A DNA stretch of 64,000 bases from Clostridiaceae bacterium (GTDB taxonomy: Bacteria; Bacillota; Clostridia; Oscillospirales; Acutalibacteraceae): NCBI GenBank assembly GCA_016280595.1, contig JAEEHB010000002.1, positions 17,147 to 81,146 of the forward strand, written 5' to 3'. The notes beneath the pieces were generated by a model. It did no database searches. It was not told the origin of the DNA and saw only the letters and a program-made list of their open reading frames with translations. Below, piece after piece: positions 33,939 through 42,394 of this stretch. Each line of letters opens with the position of its first letter. The stretch's first letter is position 1. The position numbers and the translations under genes are program-made.

Positions 33939-36065
33939 CTATGAAATGTAATCCGCCGGGTTTCTCGTTTCGCCGTTGTAAATCACTTCGAAGTGAAGGT
34001 GAGGTCCGGTGGAGTTTCCGGTTGAGCCGACCTTGCCGATTACCTTGCCGCCCTCAACATAATCTCCCGCTCTCACGGTGATTGAGTTGTTCATCATATG
34101 GGCGTATCTCGTCTTGTAGCCGTCGCCGTGGTTTATCACCACCATATTGCCGTAACCGGAGCCCGAGTGCGATACTATTTCCACAGTCCCGCTTCTTGCG
34201 GCTATAACGGGTGTGCCCATTGCTGTGCCGTTGCCCGTGCATATATCAACGCCGCTGTGCCAGCCCGTGCTTCTCCAGCCGTAGGGTGAACTTATGTAGT
34301 GGCAGCTCGGCGCGGGCCACAGGAAGCCCTGATCGGACGCCATACCTATATAGATGCCGCCGTAGGTTGTCATCGTGCCGACCACGATTTTTTCATCTGT
34401 TGCAGGTGTCACGATTTCGTTGTGAACGGAAGTGTCAACGAGTGTGTCGTTTATATAAGTCCTGGTGGTTATTATCCTCTGCGTGCCGTTTACGCCCTTC
34501 TGACGCACAAGTCTGTAGCCGCTGTATTTTGTGGCGTCGCGCGTGGTTACCGTTTCAAACGGAACGGAGGCAATCTTTGATGATTTTACGGTCTTCTTTA
34601 TATTTACGAGCCTGTTGGTCGTGGGCACGGTAACGCTTTCGCCCGCTTCAAATACTTCGTCGCCCGTGAGCGAGGGGTTGAGGCTGAGCAGCTGAGTAAC
34701 GCTCGCGCCGCAGATATCCGCAATCTCATCGAGCGTCTGCTCCTGCGGCACTATGTAGGCGGCAGTCGCTCCGTCTTTGCCGAGCACGGTCGTTTCGAGT
34801 TTGAGCGCGTCCCACATAAGGTCGGGATCATCGCGGTAAAGGCCCTGTACATAGTCAATATCTTCGGCAAAACCTACCATATAGCCGTTGCGGTTTGCGT
34901 CTTCTTCATACGGCTCAAGTATGTTGTAAAACACCGTTTTGGCGTCCGCCTCGTTTTTGACGGCGCACAGGAAGTTTCCGTTTATGTAAACTCCGCAGGC
35001 GTTTGTAAGGTTGTCAACGGAGTTTTCTATCATCCTGTCGGATATTGTTCTCGCGTCGCTGAGTTCATCGAGCGAAACGAGGGCAAGTTCATAGCCCGCG
35101 CTCAGCGAAGGCGCCGCAACCTGCTTTACATCAGAGCCCGTGCTGTTGGCGGAGAGTTTGTCTTTAACAAGTTCTCTCGCCTTGATAAATACGGATTCGT
35201 CCGTGATGTAGCCCACGCTCTGATTGTTGTAGATTACATTAAGCGCGAATGTCACGCTGTTCCAGTAATTGAAAACCGCGAGCAGGATAAGCAGTGACAA
35301 AACGGGGAGAGCCGTGTTTGCAACTGTCCTTAAAAGCTGCTTGTGCCTGATTATCGCCTTGCGTATGTAGTGCATGATAATCGGCGGAATGGACATCGGC
35401 TTTCTGAGCGCGGCAAAAATGGATTTCCTTGCCGAGCGCACCTCGCGGTGGAAATATACAACTTCTCTCGCGGTTGCTTTTGCGCTTCTGTTAAGGTTTC
35501 GCTTTGTGTCCGCGGTAGCCGACTGAATTGCCTTTCGCAGTTTTTTAACGGGAATTGACAGAATATGAAGTATGACGTCAATCACCGAGCCGAGCGCGTT
35601 GATTACATAATCGCCGAGCGAATAAAGGCTTCTGTAAACAGCGGGTTTCTCGTCAAGGTCAAAATAAACGGGAGCCCTGCGCTTTCTCTTTTTCGCGCGC
35701 CTTGAGGCCTTTTTTGACTTGCGCTTTTTCCCGGCGGGCTTTTCCCCGCTTCTGAATGCTTCAAGGTCGATTACTTCCCCGTCACCCGCTTTTACGGATG
35801 AAGATCTGCCTGCTATGGAATCGGCATTGCTGATTGCTTCTTCAACCTGCAGAGAGTATCTTCTTTCAACGTCTTCGCGGATGGCCTCCATCTCTTTCCG
35901 GCGCCGCTCTTCATCGCGCAGACGTATTTCTCTTTCTCTGGGAGTTTCTTCCTGTGTGCCTGTTCCCGCAAGGTCAATATCACTGCCGAAAACTTCATCT
36001 GAAGAGCCGGCGGGGGAAGTATCCTGCCCGTTGCTATTCGGTTTTTTGTTGTTTTCGTCGCTCAT
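33939..36065 (-). CDS. Membrane-anchored LysM-G5-M23 cell-wall metallopeptidase
   Basis: 708 residues. A long charged cytoplasmic region (1-245, very Lys/Arg-rich at 110-132) precedes one membrane helix (about 250-268). Outside follow a region of unknown fold, a LysM-like domain (about 434-481), a G5 domain (about 488-563) and a C-terminal M23 peptidase (about 590-705) with the zinc/catalytic set HSGVD (His603, Asp607), and HLH (His689, His691). It should bind and cut peptidoglycan cross-links in growth or division. The 245-residue cytoplasmic part is unusual for the family and may connect to cytoskeletal or signalling partners. Its promoter contains a palindrome. Confidence 0.88.
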   Translation of the reverse strand: MSDENNKKPNSNGQDTSPAGSSDEVFGSDIDLAGTGTQEETPREREIRLRDEERRRKEMEAIREDVERRYSLQVEEAISNADSIAGRSSSVKAGDGEVIDLEAFRSGEKPAGKKRKSKKASRRAKKRKRRAPVYFDLDEKPAVYRSLYSLGDYVINALGSVIDVILHILSIPVKKLRKAIQSATADTKRNLNRSAKATAREVVYFHREVRSARKSIFAALRKPMSIPPIIMHYIRKAIIRHKQLLRTVANTALPVLSLLILLAVFNYWNSVTFALNVIYNNQSVGYITDESVFIKARELVKDKLSANSTGSDVKQVAAPSLSAGYELALVSLDELSDARTISDRMIENSVDNLTNACGVYINGNFLCAVKNEADAKTVFYNILEPYEEDANRNGYMVGFAEDIDYVQGLYRDDPDLMWDALKLETTVLGKDGATAAYIVPQEQTLDEIADICGASVTQLLSLNPSLTGDEVFEAGESVTVPTTNRLVNIKKTVKSSKIASVPFETVTTRDATKYSGYRLVRQKGVNGTQRIITTRTYINDTLVDTSVHNEIVTPATDEKIVVGTMTTYGGIYIGMASDQGFLWPAPSCHYISSPYGWRSTGWHSGVDICTGNGTAMGTPVIAARSGTVEIVSHSGSGYGNMVVINHGDGYKTRYAHMMNNSITVRAGDYVEGGKVIGKVGSTGNSTGPHLHFEVIYNGETRNPADYIS

Positions 36066-36107
36066 GAATCTCTCCTGTATAATGCGGAAAAATAATTACT
36101 AAACTAT

Positions 36108-36136
36108 ATTATACCACAATATAATGTGGTTTTCAA
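36108..36136 (-). promoter_or_regulatory. Promoter with operator palindrome for the M23 gene
   Basis: Minus strand: -35 TTGAAA (36131-36136), 17-base spacer, -10 TATAAT (36108-36113). The spacer is almost filled by an 18-base imperfect palindrome (ACCACA-ATATAA-TGTGGT in plus orientation, 36113-36130), a likely repressor or activator site between the two polymerase contacts. Confidence 0.75.
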
Positions 36137-36144
36137 CTTTTTGT

Positions 36145-37002
36145 TTATATAGCGGTTTCTTCTTTTGTAAGCGCAACAAATCGTTTCACCGCGTCCTGCC
36201 AGTCGGGCAGTCTCGAAAAGCCCGCTTCATCAAGAGATTTCTTTGACAGGCGGGAGTTGTGCGGCCTCTTTGCGGCAGACGGATATTCGTCAGATGTTAT
36301 CGGAATTATCTTCGCTTTGAGCGAGGCGGCTTTCATTATTTCGCATGCAAATTCGGCAAAGGAGCAAACGCCTTCATTTGTCGCGTGATATACGCCGTAT
36401 TTTTCGCTCTGTATCATATCGCACATCAGAGGGGCAAGGTCGCGCGTATAGGTGGGGGAGCCGACCTGATCGTCAACCACTCTGATTTCGTCCTTTTCCG
36501 CGCCGAGCCTCATCATTGTGTAAACGAAGTTTTTGCCGCAGGGGCCGAATACCCACGAAATTCTCACGATGAAATGTTTTTCGCATATGCGTTCCACCGC
36601 CTGCTCGCCGAGCAGTTTCGTTTCGCCGTAATAGTTGAGGGGCGCTTTCGGGCTGTCTGTTTCATAGAATTCCTCTCCCTCTCCGCCGAAAACATAGTCA
36701 GTGGAGGTGTAGAGGATTTTTATATTTCTTTCTTTGCAAAGGCGCGCGATATTTTCCGTGCCGGTCACATTAACTCTGCGGCAGGTTTCCCTGTCGCTCT
36801 CCGCTTTGTCAACCGCGGTAAAAGCCGCAAGGTGAATCACGGCATCCGGTGAAAACTCATCAAACGCTTTTTTTACGGACTCTGAGTCCGTTATATCATA
36901 CTCCGGAATATCAAGAGGGAAGACATCGATGCCTCTCTCTTTAAGCAGAGCGGTGACATCGGTGCCGAGCTGGCCTTTTGCTCCGGTAACAATTACTTTC
37001 AT
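36145..37002 (-). CDS. rfbD: dTDP-4-dehydrorhamnose reductase
   Basis: 285 residues, extended SDR fold. NAD(P) loop VTGAKGQLGTDV, YTSTDYVFGGEGEEF (catalytic Thr region), and the Tyr-Lys pair in NYYGETKLLGE match RmlD. It reduces the last step of dTDP-L-rhamnose synthesis. No rfbA, B or C is nearby, so they must be elsewhere or the gene is a moonlighting relative (for example methionine adenosyltransferase regulatory type, less likely). ATG at 37002 has GAGG 6 bases upstream; the TTG upstream lacks spacing. Own promoter at 37045-37073. Confidence 0.88.
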   Translation of the reverse strand: MKVIVTGAKGQLGTDVTALLKERGIDVFPLDIPEYDITDSESVKKAFDEFSPDAVIHLAAFTAVDKAESDRETCRRVNVTGTENIARLCKERNIKILYTSTDYVFGGEGEEFYETDSPKAPLNYYGETKLLGEQAVERICEKHFIVRISWVFGPCGKNFVYTMMRLGAEKDEIRVVDDQVGSPTYTRDLAPLMCDMIQSEKYGVYHATNEGVCSFAEFACEIMKAASLKAKIIPITSDEYPSAAKRPHNSRLSKKSLDEAGFSRLPDWQDAVKRFVALTKEETAI

Positions 37003-37044
37003 AAAGCACCTCAATACGGCCCGTAAGGGCTTAATCTTTCGGTC

Positions 37045-37073
37045 ATTTTATCATATAGACGGATTATAAACAA
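37045..37073 (-). promoter_or_regulatory. Promoter of rfbD
   Basis: Minus strand: -35 TTGTTT (37068-37073), 17-base spacer, -10 TAAAAT (37045-37050). Confidence 0.6.
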
Positions 37074-37091
37074 TATTTTTTAAAAAATATC

Positions 37092-37120
37092 TGTAAATGT
37101 GTAAATAATTGTGGTAAGAT
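37092..37120 (+). promoter_or_regulatory. Promoter of the histidinol-phosphatase-like operon
   Basis: Weak match: -35 TGTAAA (37092-37097), 17-base spacer, -10 TAAGAT (37115-37120). Confidence 0.45.
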
Positions 37121-37141
37121 TACTTTGAGAAGGTGTTTATC

Positions 37142-37957
37142 TTGTCTTACAGAAATATTACCGACCTGCATACGCACACGGAAAGGTCCTTTGACGGGCA
37201 TTATCCGGCCCTCGTTATGTGCGAGCAGGCGGCTGAAAAAAACATAAAAACAATCGCCGTTACCGACCATCTCGAAATGTACGCTTATTACCGCGATTCA
37301 TTTGACGAAACCGCCCGCCTCTCTTACGCCGACACTCTCGCCGCGCGTGAAGTCTTAAGCGGAAAGATTGAAATACTCACGGGCGCGGAGACGGGCGAAG
37401 CGGTTTACGACAAAGCGCTGAGCGAAGAGGTGCTCGGGCAGTATGATTACGATATCGTAATCGGCGCAATTCACAATCTGCCCGATAAAGACGATTTCTA
37501 CTATATGGATTTCAGCGGCGATATGGTTTTTTACCCCCTGCTTGACGAATACTTTTATTGGGAACTCGAAATGGCAAAGTGGGCGCGCTTTGATACCCTC
37601 GCTCACCTGACTTATCCTCTGCGCTACATAATAGGCAATTATCACAGGCAGGTTGATATGGGCAGATACTCTGAAATAATCGATGAAATTCTGCTCACGC
37701 TCATAAAAAACAAAACGGCGCTCGAGCTCAACACTGCGGGCTTCCGCCAGCCGATAGGCGTCCCTTCGCCGGACAGAGACATAATCTCACGCTACCGCGC
37801 TCTCGGCGGCAAACTTCTCACGGTCGGCTCGGACGCTCACTACACAGAGCATCTCGGCGCCAATATTGAAGACGCTTACGATATCGCGCTCGGATGCGGT
37901 TTTGAAAGCATTACCGTTTACAGAAAAAGAGAACCTTACTTTATACCCATTGAATGA
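37142..37957 (+). CDS. PHP-family histidinol-phosphatase (HisJ-like)
   Basis: 271 residues with the metal sites of PHP phosphoesterases in order: DLHTHTERSFDGH, VTDHLE, LTGAETGE, IGAIHNLP, TLAHLTYPLRY and VGSDAHYTEHLG. This matches HisJ, converting histidinol phosphate to histidinol, the penultimate histidine step; other phosphate monoesters are possible because no his gene adjoins. The TTG at 37142 is preferred to the GTG at 37133 because GAAGG is at proper distance only from the TTG. It is 9 bases before ispE. Confidence 0.8.
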   Translation: MSYRNITDLHTHTERSFDGHYPALVMCEQAAEKNIKTIAVTDHLEMYAYYRDSFDETARLSYADTLAAREVLSGKIEILTGAETGEAVYDKALSEEVLGQYDYDIVIGAIHNLPDKDDFYYMDFSGDMVFYPLLDEYFYWELEMAKWARFDTLAHLTYPLRYIIGNYHRQVDMGRYSEIIDEILLTLIKNKTALELNTAGFRQPIGVPSPDRDIISRYRALGGKLLTVGSDAHYTEHLGANIEDAYDIALGCGFESITVYRKREPYFIPIE

Positions 37958-37966
37958 GGTGATTAT

Positions 37967-38827
37967 ATGGCAGTTAAAATGAAGGCATACGCAAAAATCA
38001 ATCTTTTCCTCGATATTCTCGGCAAACTCGAAAACGGTTACCACAGCCTCTTTATGGTGATGCAGAGCATTGACCTTTGCGATATTGTGGAGGTTGAAAA
38101 AGCGCCCTCCGGCATAGATGTGACCGTTTCCGACCGTCAGATACCCCGTGACGGCAAAAACACCGCTTACAAGGCGGCGAAAATCTTTTTTGAAGATACC
38201 GGGATCAAAGGCGGAGCGGCAATCGGTATAGAGAAGCATATTCCCGTTGAGGCGGGGCTTGCGGGCGGCAGCGCGGACGCCGCGGCTGTGCTCTGCGCTC
38301 TCAATGAACTCTATGATGCCGGGCTCTCTCAGCCGGAACTCTGCAGAATGGGCCTCAAAGTCGGCAGCGACGTGCCTTTCTGCGTGGTCGGCGGCACCTG
38401 CCTTGCCCAGAATACGGGCGGCATTCTTTCACCGCTTGTAGAACTCAAAAACTGCTGTGTTGTGCTCGCAAAACCCGACAGGGGAGTATCCACCAAGTGG
38501 GCTTATGAGCAGGCGGATTCAATGTATCTTTATCATCCCGACAGAATAAGAATTCTCGATTTCTGCGAAAAGGGAGATATAGACGGTATATGCAAGTACG
38601 CCGGCAATGTGTTTGAGCAGATAGTTGAGGTGCCCGAGAGGGTTGAAATCAAGAGAATTATGCGCGAGCACGGCTCCAAACTCTGCCAGATGAGCGGCAG
38701 CGGACCGACCGTATTCGGAATATTTGAGGATGAGAAAAAAGCCCGCGAAGCCGCCGCGGCGATTGAAAAAATCTGCGGCGAGGTCTATGTGACCGGGCTT
38801 AAGCAAAAGGGAACTGAAAAGGCGTAA
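37967..38827 (+). CDS. ispE: 4-diphosphocytidyl-2-C-methyl-D-erythritol kinase
   Basis: 286 residues, GHMP kinase fold. KAYAKINLFLDILGKLENGYH is the conserved N-terminus, PVEAGLAGGSADAAAVL the ATP loop, and KLCQMSGSGPTVFGIF the C-terminal motif. It phosphorylates CDP-methylerythritol in the MEP isoprenoid pathway, so this organism makes isopentenyl diphosphate, and hence undecaprenyl carriers, by that route. GAGGTGAT precedes the ATG. Confidence 0.95.
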   Translation: MAVKMKAYAKINLFLDILGKLENGYHSLFMVMQSIDLCDIVEVEKAPSGIDVTVSDRQIPRDGKNTAYKAAKIFFEDTGIKGGAAIGIEKHIPVEAGLAGGSADAAAVLCALNELYDAGLSQPELCRMGLKVGSDVPFCVVGGTCLAQNTGGILSPLVELKNCCVVLAKPDRGVSTKWAYEQADSMYLYHPDRIRILDFCEKGDIDGICKYAGNVFEQIVEVPERVEIKRIMREHGSKLCQMSGSGPTVFGIFEDEKKAREAAAAIEKICGEVYVTGLKQKGTEKA

Positions 38828-38856
38828 AACGCTTATATAAAAGGAAGAAAGAGAAA

Positions 38857-41466
38857 ATGAAAAAAACCAAAAAAGCGGTCGCGCTCATACTTGCGGCTAT
38901 AATGCTTGTTTCGCTTGCTTTTCCGGCATTCGCGAGAAGCGGCAAACTCGATGAAAAAATCGCGTCTTACACCCGCAAAATAGCAGTTGACATTGAGAGC
39001 GAAGGCGTTGTACTTCTCAAAAACGAAGACAATGTGCTTCCCCTCAAAGGCAAGAGCATAAATGTTTTCGGCGCGGGCTCTGTGGTGCCTTTTTACGGCG
39101 GCGCAGGCTCGGGCGCTGTTACCACGCAGGACCCTGTTGACCTTTACGAAGCGCTCGAAACCGCAGGCATACGCTACAACGAAAAACTCAAATCGCTTTA
39201 TGAAAAGCACTGCAAGTCACCCACCGCGGCGGCAAGCACCGACAATACGGTTATCAATAATCTGCTGCAACTTGCCCTTGCGGACAGCAGCCTTGACGAA
39301 ATGCCCGTGCGCTACCTCAAGGCCTCCGTTATGAAGCAGGCGAAGGAGTTTTCCGACACGGCGATTATAGTCATCAGCCGCACAAGCGCCGAGGGCTCCG
39401 ATTTATCGGCGGATACCCTGCGCCTCTCGGCAGAGGAAAAAGCCCTCGTTGAGTGTGTCACCTCCGCTTTCGAAAACGTGATTGTACTTTTCAACACAGG
39501 CAATATAATGGAGATGGGCTGGCTTGACGATTATGACAGCATCAAGGCGGCGGCGCTTATCTGGATTCCCGGTGAATTCGGGCTTGAGGGAGCGGCAAAA
39601 GTGCTCTCGGGTGAAGTTTCCCCTTCGGGCAGACTTGCCGACACCGTTGCTTATAATGTTGACGACCATCCTTCGGGAGCAAGTTTCGGCTCAATCAAAT
39701 ATGATGACGGCGGCAACTATGTTGAATACCTTGAAGGCATTTATGTCGGCTACCGCTACTTTGAAACTTTTGCAAAAGACAAGGTGCAGTATCCTTTTGG
39801 ATACGGCCTCTCATATACGAAATTCAGCAAAAGCGGAGTGTCTTTTTCCGTGAAAAACGGCAAAGTCACCGCGAAAGTAACCGTCACCAACACGGGCAAA
39901 TGCTCCGGCAAAGAGGTTGTGCAGCTTTATTACAGCGCACCTTATAAAAAAGTTGGCACGGAAAAGAGCGCAATCTGCCTCGGCGCATTTGCAAAGACAA
40001 AACTCCTTGCGCCCGGCAAGAGCCAGACTCTGACTCTCACAATGCCCGTGCGCTCAATGGCTTCTTATGACAGCGTAAAAGAGCAGGCCTATGTGCTTGA
40101 CAGCGGCAGTTATAAACTCATGCTTGCAAACGATATCCGCTCACCTTACGCTTCTTACACATACACTCAGGGCGAAAGAAAAGTTTACCGCACCGACGAA
40201 GTGACGGGCAGAAAGATAAAGAATCTTTTTGACGATGCCGACAGCGGCTCACCCGTGCTTTCGAGAGCGGACGGCAAAAACGCCTTCCCGGAGGCGAAGC
40301 CCCTTGCGGCAACCGATTCAGTCAAAAACTGCGATACCCTGCCCGAGCCCGTAAAAGAGGGCACTGCACCGAAGCAGGGAGTGAAATACAGCAAGACCAT
40401 TATGCTCAGCGATGTCGCGAAAGACGAATCTCTCTGGGAGCCCTTCCTTGACCAGCTTACGGTTGACGAAATGATTACCCTCGCAATTCACTCGGGCTAT
40501 GAAACTCAGGGCGTAGAGCGTCTCGGTATACCCGCCACCGAAGATAACGACGGACCTTCCAGCCTAAAGGGACGGCACGGCCTTGTTTATACGGACTGCG
40601 GCACGGCCTACCCCTGCGAAACGGCGATAGCCTGCACCTGGAATACCGACCTTGCCGAAGAGATGGGCAGAGGCATAGGTAAAGAGGGCGCCGATATGGG
40701 CGAAGATATATGGTATGCGCCCGGCGTCAATATTCACCGCAACCCCAGAGGCGGCAGAAACTTTGAGTATTTCTCCGAAGACCCGCTTGTTTCCGGCAAA
40801 ATGGGTGCCGCAATAGTAAAGGGCGCAAACTCCGAAGGCCTTGTGACAACGGTCAAGCATTTCGCCCTCAACGACCAGGAGTCTCACCGCAATGGCCTGT
40901 TTGTGTGGGCAAACGAGCAGACGATGAGAGAAATCTATCTGCGTGCATTTGAATACACCGTAAAAGAAGGCAAAACCGTCGGCATTATGTCCGCTTACAA
41001 CAGAATCGGAGCAGACTGGTGCGGCGCGAAATCCGCCCTGCTCAAAGACCTTCTCAGAAAGGAATGGGGCTTTGACGGCTATGTTATTTCCGACTATTCC
41101 GCCAATGTTACGGGCAGCGGCTATATGAGCCCCGTGCTCGCCGTATATAACGGCAACGATACCATGCTCACCGGCGTGTGGATTATAAACCGCCCCGGTC
41201 ACGAAATATCGATGCGCGCCGCCTATGCAAAAGATCCCGTAGGCTTCGGCAAAGCCCTCAGGGAATCTACGAAGAATCTGTGCAAGGCAAAGATGCATAC
41301 AAAGGCGTTCACGCATCCCGAAATCACTTATGATGAGTCGCTTATCGGCTCTCTTGTAAAAATATCCGAGTGGAATTTTGAATTTCCTTACGCGTTTTCA
41401 CTCTTCAGATATCTGCTCAACAATCTCGCCTACGTGGTGATTTACGCTTTCAGATTTATTCTGTAA
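38857..41466 (+). CDS. Domain-swapped GH3 glycosidase, exported and membrane-anchored
   Basis: 869 residues. Signal peptide or anchor (1-26, FPAFA cleavage-like site), then the GH3 C-terminal domain (about 45-320), an FnIII-like domain (about 325-428), and only then the catalytic TIM barrel (about 520-800), the reverse of the usual order. This permuted layout is known from rumen clostridial beta-glucosidases. The barrel shows KHF (667-669) and the nucleophile Asp746 in GYVISDY. The last 25 residues are hydrophobic (FAYAFSLFRYLLNNLAYVV-like), suggesting a second membrane contact. It is expected to be a beta-glucosidase, beta-xylosidase or N-acetylglucosaminidase outside the membrane. AAGGAAG lies upstream of the ATG. 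Confidence 0.88.
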   Translation: MKKTKKAVALILAAIMLVSLAFPAFARSGKLDEKIASYTRKIAVDIESEGVVLLKNEDNVLPLKGKSINVFGAGSVVPFYGGAGSGAVTTQDPVDLYEALETAGIRYNEKLKSLYEKHCKSPTAAASTDNTVINNLLQLALADSSLDEMPVRYLKASVMKQAKEFSDTAIIVISRTSAEGSDLSADTLRLSAEEKALVECVTSAFENVIVLFNTGNIMEMGWLDDYDSIKAAALIWIPGEFGLEGAAKVLSGEVSPSGRLADTVAYNVDDHPSGASFGSIKYDDGGNYVEYLEGIYVGYRYFETFAKDKVQYPFGYGLSYTKFSKSGVSFSVKNGKVTAKVTVTNTGKCSGKEVVQLYYSAPYKKVGTEKSAICLGAFAKTKLLAPGKSQTLTLTMPVRSMASYDSVKEQAYVLDSGSYKLMLANDIRSPYASYTYTQGERKVYRTDEVTGRKIKNLFDDADSGSPVLSRADGKNAFPEAKPLAATDSVKNCDTLPEPVKEGTAPKQGVKYSKTIMLSDVAKDESLWEPFLDQLTVDEMITLAIHSGYETQGVERLGIPATEDNDGPSSLKGRHGLVYTDCGTAYPCETAIACTWNTDLAEEMGRGIGKEGADMGEDIWYAPGVNIHRNPRGGRNFEYFSEDPLVSGKMGAAIVKGANSEGLVTTVKHFALNDQESHRNGLFVWANEQTMREIYLRAFEYTVKEGKTVGIMSAYNRIGADWCGAKSALLKDLLRKEWGFDGYVISDYSANVTGSGYMSPVLAVYNGNDTMLTGVWIINRPGHEISMRAAYAKDPVGFGKALRESTKNLCKAKMHTKAFTHPEITYDESLIGSLVKISEWNFEFPYAFSLFRYLLNNLAYVVIYAFRFIL

Positions 41467-41488
41467 TTAATGTTGCGGAGGTTTCCGT

Positions 41489-42394
41489 ATGATTATAATT
41501 CTCAAACGGATAGTGGTGTATTATATGTCAATTCTTTCTCTCTTTTCTTCCTTAAGCGGCAAGGAATTTGCCGACAGTTACGCAGGGCACGATTTTGCTA
41601 TAATCTCTGCCGCTGAGCAGGCGGAGGGCACAACAAGGATTATGTCTTTCAATATCCGCTGCGGTGATGTAAACGGAGTTAAAGTGCCTCAGCGTACCGG
41701 CATAGGCGTGAGGCAGATTCTTGAAGTGATGCCCGATTCGCTCGGTATTCAGGAGGCGACAGCCGAATGGATGAAAGCACTCAAATCAAAACTTACGCTC
41801 TACGACTGGGTAGGCATTGAAAGAGAAAAGGGAGAGCCTGCCGATAAATCGGGCGAATCCTGCCCCATCTTTTATCTCAAGGCAAAGTATACTCTTGTTG
41901 ACCATGGCGATTTCTGGCTGAGCGAAACTCCCGGCGAGCCCTCTTACGGGCCCGGTGCCGCCTGCAGAAGAATCTGCACCTGGGCACGCCTTATAGATAA
42001 GAGCACAGGTAAAGAATATGTGCACGTGAATACTCACTTTGACCACGTGTCGGAGGACGCGAGAGTATTCGGCGCAAACGCGGTTACCGATTTCATCAAA
42101 GAGAATTTCACGGATGTACCTGTAGTCTTTACTGCGGATATAAACACCTTTGAGGGGCTTGAAACCTATAACACCCTCACCTCCGTGTTTGACGATACGC
42201 GCAAAACCGCGCAGAATTGCGAGTACTACGGCACCTTCCACGCCTGCAGCCCCGAAACGCATGCGGATTACACAATCGACTTTGTTCTCTGCCCGCAGGG
42301 AGCCGAAGTGAAAGAATACCGCACCGTCACAAAAGGCGTTGACGGCAGATTTGTGTCCGACCATTTTCCGATTTATGCCGATATTGTTTTATGA
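41489..42394 (+). CDS. EEP-family phosphodiesterase/phosphatase, exported
   Basis: 301 residues. A hydrophobic N-terminus (IIILKRIVVYYMSILSLFSSL) implies export. EEP motifs: IMSFNIRCGD, LGIQEAT (metal Glu), HVNTHFDH, FTADINTFEG (in place of GDFN) and VSDHFPI. Paralogue of the 25299 gene, sharing FWLSETP and CPIFY/CPVFY segments. Phosphodiester cleavage in lipids or nucleic acids is likely, substrate unknown. GGAGG lies 7 bases before the ATG. It overlaps the GH31 start by 4 bases, so translation is coupled. Confidence 0.82.
   Translation: MIIILKRIVVYYMSILSLFSSLSGKEFADSYAGHDFAIISAAEQAEGTTRIMSFNIRCGDVNGVKVPQRTGIGVRQILEVMPDSLGIQEATAEWMKALKSKLTLYDWVGIEREKGEPADKSGESCPIFYLKAKYTLVDHGDFWLSETPGEPSYGPGAACRRICTWARLIDKSTGKEYVHVNTHFDHVSEDARVFGANAVTDFIKENFTDVPVVFTADINTFEGLETYNTLTSVFDDTRKTAQNCEYYGTFHACSPETHADYTIDFVLCPQGAEVKEYRTVTKGVDGRFVSDHFPIYADIVL

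Noticed and set aside
40564..41316. Minus-strand 250-codon open frame
   Set aside because: Antisense to the GH3 catalytic barrel; composition reflects codon bias of the true gene.
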